Part shown: in pieces, positions 59,224 through 64,000 of the stretch | How positions within the stretch are numbered: the first letter of the stretch is position 1 | Layout of the letters: the number at the start of each line of letters is the position of its first letter | NCBI GenBank assembly: GCA_027625915.1 | Contig: JANTQA010000012.1 | Coordinates: 2,635,001-2,699,000 of the forward strand | DNA: 64,000 bases | Direction of reading: 5' to 3' | Source of the DNA: Anaeramoeba flamelloides | Taxonomy: Eukaryota > Metamonada > Anaeramoebidae | Translations under genes and position numbers: made by a program | Notes under the pieces: model-generated | What the model was told of the DNA's origin: nothing | Seen by the model: only the letters and a program-made list of their open reading frames with translations | The model's database searches: none

Positions 59224-62200
59224 TTAATACACCCAACTTTTTTTCACTTTCATTGCCCATTCAAATTTATCTAATAATTTTTTAGTATATATTTTTTCTT
59301 GTGGAACTTCATGTTTTTTTGACCAGGCAAACAATATTCTAGGGTCGATATAATTAATTTTTGAAGTTCCAAGAGCAACATCTTTCAATTCATTTTTAAC
59401 TTGCATCTGGCCAGATACTGTTTTGATTTTTTTTTTCAATGTCTCAACCATTTTTTTCAATTTTTTTACTGAATATTCGATTTCAACCGTCTCCATTTCC
59501 ACTATCTCTTCTTCTTTAATTTTTTTTTCATTTTTTTTCTCTTTTTCTTTATTTTTTTTCTCATTCTCTCTCGTTCTTTTTCTACTCTTTTTCTTTTTTT
59601 CTTCTTTCTCTTTTTGTTTTTTTGTTTTTCGTTTTTTTCTTGTTACAGTTTTTTTCCAAGGTTTATTCTTTTTTATTGCCTTTTTCATCTCTTTAAGATC
59701 TTTTTGAAAATCTTTTTTCTTATTTTTCAGCTTTTCCATTTGCGCATCGTAATTTTTTGGTATGGTTTTTTTATGGTTACAAAGAATGGCAACAGTTTTG
59801 TTTGCAAATTTTAAATAATTGAGCTTTTCAGTTACAGATCCTTCCTTTGGAGTTTTTTTCAATTCTTTTGAAAGTGTAAAACTGGCATTGAAAGTCCTGA
59901 AAACTTTTGCTGTTAATCCAGGCATCAGTTTCTTGAGGTATGCATTTAGCTGTGTTAAATTAATTTTATCAAAAATCCTTTTTTTTTTAGATTTACCCTT
60001 CACAAATTCTTTTAAATTTTTTAGCACATACTTGTCCTTAATTGCAACTTCATTTATATACCTCATAGAGTCCTTCCCTAGGAAATCTAAAATAATTTTA
60101 TTAGGCTTCTTAAATTTGATATGCTCAACTCTTAATGTTGCGCACCCAACAGTATCTGCAGATTTTTTTAAATCCTTGGCAGAGCCTCCTCTAATTGCTA
60201 AGTTATCAATGATCCAAACCGCAGTACCTCGCTGTCTATTAACGAGTTTCTTCGAGCGAATTTCAGAATTATATTTTTTTCGAATTGTTTTAATTTTTTC
60301 TTTTAATAGCCTAGACTTGTTGTATTTTGCTTCATCACTTTTTTTTTTGAAAACAGAATCATGTGCAAAAAAAACATATTTTTTCATTCCTGTTTTGGGC
60401 TCAATCCATTTTGCAATCCATGTAGAAGTATGATCATGTACAATTTCTTTCCAGATATGCCCCTTGGGTGCTTTAGGTACTATTAAGATGAAATAATTTT
60501 TTGAAAAGATTTGTAAAAAATAAAAATTAAATTATTTTTCGGGGAAGGAATTTGAATATAGTTGTAACTATTTTGGAATTTTTGTTTATACAATACTGTT
60601 ATTTGAAAAATAAATTGAATAAAATTGTCATTTGTCTTTCTATACAATATATATAAACCCCATTCCAAAAATTTGGATATACCCAAAATCAAAAATAGGC
60701 AAAAAAAAATTCGAATTTATTGTATTTTGCCAAACCTAATACAAAACATCGTTTAAGTTAATCCATATTATTAATGTTTTTATATGTAATGATTTTTATC
60801 CAAATAATAGAAAAAAATATAAAACTCAAAAATAAAAACAGATGTGTTCAACAAAATGATGAAACGAGCTGAATAAAAAATGTATTGGTTAATTTGTTGA
60901 AATTTCACCAACAATTTTTGATCGATCAAATGATTAGATACTACCAATTAATTGTATGTAGATTTTCCAATTCAACAAACACAACCTTGTTTTTCTATCA
61001 ACCATCGAAAAAAAATTTCCAGATCTTCGGAAAAAAATTACGTAACTGGAAAAAAGGAAATTAAAACAAAACAAAAAAAGACGTAAAATGAAAAAGTTTG
61101 TAAAATCAAAATTCTTTCCAAATTAAATTTAAAGTGTGTTATTGCTATTCTTTTCACTGTTTAAACTGTGTCCAAAATTTTGGAATTTAGTTTATTTGTT
61201 AATATCTTTGAAAAGTTATATACTTTTTAAAACATTATATTGGTTTTTCTCATAATTGGAATTTCAAATATTTATTTAAATTCTTGTAATTCTCTTTAAA
61301 TAAAAATCATTTTTTAGGAAGCATTAATAACAATTTTTTTCCACTTGAATTTTTCAATTAACGATAATTGGATCTTTTAAAAAATTTTTTTGAAAAAAAA
61401 TATCTGTTGATATAAAATAATACAAGTTTATTCCTTTTCAAGTCATTGTAAAAAAGTGTGACCAAAAAGTAACTATTAAACAATCTAAAAACTTCAATTA
61501 ACAACGTTTTTTCCTAACTTTATTCAAATACTTTTTTGTCATCCTTTTTTAAAAACAAACTATGTGATAAATCGATGTCTTAATTTTTAAAAGTTTTTTT
61601 GGAAAAATTTGATTTTTATTAAACAATCTTGTAACAATTAAGATATAGATTTTTTACACATTAATCCATTTTAACTTTTTAATTTAAAAATATTTTTTTT
61701 GAAACAAAAAATAAAAATAAAGAAGGATTTCTTTCCTTAGTCTTCTAAGAGATAGTCCTTACATTAATTAAATTTTTTGTTTTTCTTTAATTGAAATAAT
61801 AACTTTAATTCATAATCGATTTTAAATGGAAATAATTGTTAATAGAACTGTAGTTGTCGTTGTGGGTGTAATTGTAGTTGTTGCAATTGCAATTGCAATT
61901 GTAATTGTAATTGTAATTGTCATTGTAATTGCAATTGTAATAGTGATGATAATTGAAATCAAATTTAAAAAAAAAACAAATAGAATTCAAAAAAGAACTT
62001 GTAAACATACCTTTTTCCTTTTCGCCAATATTAATTGTTATATCTTCTGGTTCGATTCTTTTTTTAATTGTTCCAGTTAAAGGGTGGTTTCCTCTCCCGC
62101 GGAATAAACCAGGTGGCTCAACTCTGAAATTGCCAATTTTTTCTTTTTTTCCGTCAACCATCCCAAACGCGTAAGGTTTTGAAATTTTCTCTTTTTTCTC

Positions 62201-62987
62201 TTTTTCCTTTAGTTTTTCTTCTTTTGTCATTTCTTTTTTTATTTGTTTGTTTCTTTCAGATTCTTTGGTTAAGTGGTTCTTGATTGGCGAGAAATCACAA
62301 AGTTCAAATTTTTTAATTACATGTTTTGTGCCCAATATTTTCCTCCATTCCCTAAAAAATCGTTTTTGGAATTTTGGTGTGTCACATTGCTGGCCCATAC
62401 ATTTAACATACATTGTGGCAACTTCTTCTTCTTTCGCTGTTAGTTTTACTCTTTTTTTATCATATATCATCTTTATTTTATGTGGCTTATAAGGATCTGG
62501 AAAGAGTACTCCGTTGTGGGACATTGTTTTCCATTTCCATTTACTTTTTGGTACCTTTTTCACTTTTGTTTTTGTTTTTGATCGTTTTTTTGATCTTTTT
62601 GTGTGCTTTTTCTTTTTTTTTTTTTCCTTCTCTTTCTTTCTTTTCTGTTTCTTCAATTTTTTCTTCTCCTTTTCTTTTTCTTTTTTTGTTTTCCTTTTTC
62701 CAGAGGGTGACTTTTTGTTGCTTCGTGTTTTCCTTAAAGATGTCCTTTGGGTCGCTTTTTTTTGTGGTGTTCGGCTCTGGTTTTTTCTTCTTCTTTTTGT
62801 ATCTTGTTGAAAATCAATAACGTCTTCATTGTCAAACTCTTTTTCTTTGTCACTCAAACTGTCCACAATTAATTCATTTAATAAATCGAGACTTTTTTCA
62901 TCAGATCCCATTTCTTCATCTTCGTCCTCATTTGCTCCCAGATCCATATGAAAATCATCATCATCGTCATTGTCATCATCATCATCA

Positions 62988-63021
<34 letters not shown>

Positions 63022-63766
63022 AATTGTCCCCTTCTTCATCACTTGATGAATAAGTGGTTTCGCTTTCCTTTTCATTTTCTTCTTCAGATCCTTCTTTTTC
63101 TTTTTCTTCTTCATTTTCTTTTTTTTCTTTTTCTTTTTCACTGAAAAGTTCACTATATTTTTTTTTGTCTTTGTCCTCATCTTTATTTATGGCTTCAACA
63201 TCTTTTTTATTTTCTTCGTCTTTTTTTTCGTTGGGTTCTATTTCCATTGTATCTTTGTTTTCAGTTTTTTTTTCAGTTCCTTTTATTTCTTTTTCCTTTT
63301 CATTTTCTTTTTCTTCTTTTTCTTCTTCTTTGTCGTTTTCATTTTCTTTTTCTTCTTTTTTTTCTTCTTCTTTTTCTTTTTCTTTTTCTTTTTCTTTTTC
63401 TTTTTCTTTTTTTTCTTTTTCTTTTTTTTCTTTTTCTTTTTCTTTTTCTTTTTCTTCTTTTTCTTTTTCATTTTCTTCTTTTTCATTTTCTTTTTCATTT
63501 TCTTCTTTGTCTTTTTCTTCTTTTGGTACTTCAATTTTAACGTTTTTATTTTTTTCATCCATAAGATTAGATACTTTTTCTGTTTCTTTTTCTTTTAAGG
63601 TTTCTTGTTTGATCTTCACTTTCACTAACGGATCATTCTTTTCTGGTGGTGGATTTGTTTTAACTTTAACAATGGTTTCTTTTTGTATTTCACCTGAAGG
63701 ATTTATTTTTTCTTCTTCTTGGTTTGGTTGTTCAATTTTTATTTGAGGATTTGATTCAATGTCCAT
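59224..63766 (-). CDS. TOP1: DNA topoisomerase I (type IB)
   Basis: Exon 1 is 63766-62011 and exon 2 is 60479-59224 (minus strand). The phase-1 junction restores INIGEKEK-VPKAPKGHIWKEIVHD, giving 1003 residues (human 765). The enzyme relaxes supercoils through a 3'-phosphotyrosyl intermediate. The N-terminal ~390 residues are Glu/Lys-rich with an Asp run, followed by a Lys-rich nuclear-targeting stretch. The core opens KWKWKTMSHNGVLFPDPY; EPPGLFRGRGNHP precedes the intron. Catalytic residues are all present: Arg682 (NLAIRGGS), Lys721 (DFLGKDS), Arg780 (KVFRTFNAS), His821 (ILCNHKK) and Tyr962 (SKINYIDPR). The linker between His821 and Tyr962 is very basic (RKKRKTKK, KKKKSRKRTR) and longer than usual. 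The 1531-bp intron contains a mariner-type MITE. The ATG at 63766 (MDIESNPQIK) is the first in frame. Confidence 0.96.
60656..61192 (+). mobile_element. Mariner-type MITE, family B, complete copy in TOP1 intron
   Basis: 537 bp, flanked by TA. The termini are AACCCCATTCCAAAAATTTG and CAAAATTTTGGAATTTAGTT, with TTGATCGATCAAATGATTAG and TTACGTAACTGGAAAAAAGG inside. It lies wholly within the single TOP1 intron and antisense to the gene, away from both splice sites. This is the reference copy for the family in this window. Confidence 0.85.
62953..63540 (-). repeat. Coding Asp and Glu/Lys repeats in TOP1
   Basis: On the coding (minus) strand, GAT/GAC repeats at about 62953-63025 encode a nearly pure Asp run. 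Long GAAAAA-type repeats at about 63290-63540 encode alternating Glu/Lys. Both lie in the disordered N-terminal region before the conserved core. Confidence 0.85.
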
Positions 63767-64000
63767 TGAAGTTTTCGAAAAATAATAAAAAAAAAATTAG
63801 AAGTAGTTTTTTTTGATTATTTACAAAAGAAAAAATTCAAAATTAAAAAAAATGAAAAATTTGATAAGTGATTGTTTATTTTTGATTTAGAATATGCTCT
63901 GTTAATTATATTTATTTTTTCTCAAAAAAAAATTATTCTCTTTCTTTCACAAAATATTTGATAACGAATTTAATGTGAAAAAAAACTTTTAGCTTTATTT
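63767..64000. other. Upstream region of TOP1
   Basis: The AT-rich 5' flank of TOP1 runs to the window edge. Nothing else is recognised. Confidence 0.4.

Noticed and set aside
62878-63746. Long open frames opposite the TOP1 N-terminal repeats
   Set aside because: They are shadows of the Glu/Lys and Asp repeats read on the other strand, giving Ser/Phe, Leu/Phe or Met/Thr runs; the conserved TOP1 core fixes the true strand and frame.

Overview
This is a very A+T-rich eukaryotic nuclear segment. It carries housekeeping genes with GT-AG introns, long near-featureless AT spacers, many small transposon-derived repeats, and proteins stuffed with Lys/Glu-rich low-complexity inserts. A large DENN-RhoGEF-PH-FYVE protein, Lys/Glu rather than Asn/Gln repeats, and very AT-rich introns suggest an amoeboid protist such as Anaeramoeba (Metamonada). 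That assignment is inference from style; no rRNA or organelle marker is present to test it.

Layout, left to right. NOG1 (ribosome-biogenesis GTPase, +, 1786-3963) is followed by a repeat-rich spacer. Then comes a three-exon DENN-RhoGEF-PH-FYVE signalling gene (+, 7678-12178). A gene-poor 6.8 kb follows, then a divergent actin with altered catalytic residues (-, 18984-20114). Next are a three-exon CUL3-type cullin (-, 23267-26005), a two-exon DUS4-like tRNA dihydrouridine synthase whose exons are 3.36 kb apart (-, 30133-34432), and a four-exon ribosomal protein eS7 (-, 40697-41835). A full-length but broken ECM29/ECPAS proteasome-adaptor gene (+, 42443-48160) has nine in-frame stops and about five frame changes. 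An EF-hand protein gene with a 9-nt microexon and a C-terminal membrane segment (+, 49719-51367, 5' end unresolved) follows. DNA topoisomerase I (-, 59224-63766) has a 1.5 kb intron holding a mariner-type MITE.

The exon structures given were built by matching reading phase across GT-AG junctions and by continuity with the protein family; every junction quoted is phase-consistent. No operon-like logic is evident. The genes are independent housekeeping and signalling loci: ribosome biogenesis (NOG1, eS7), tRNA modification (DUS4), ubiquitin-proteasome (CUL3, broken ECM29), DNA topology (TOP1), and cytoskeleton or membrane signalling (actin, DENN-RhoGEF-FYVE, EF-hand).

Repeats dominate the spacers. 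They include a palindromic 195-198 bp TA-flanked MITE (two copies) and a ~530 bp mariner-type MITE family with at least six copies. One of those copies is split by a 1.06 kb Tc1/mariner element that still shows transposase remnants. There are also two unrelated TIR elements, a long inverted repeat around DUS4 exon 1, and a ~305 bp tandem duplication. No viral, CRISPR, rRNA or tRNA feature was recognised. I found no convincing wholly new system. The points most worth checking are the riddled ECM29 gene, the catalytically altered actin, and the DENN-RhoGEF-FYVE and EF-hand/membrane architectures.
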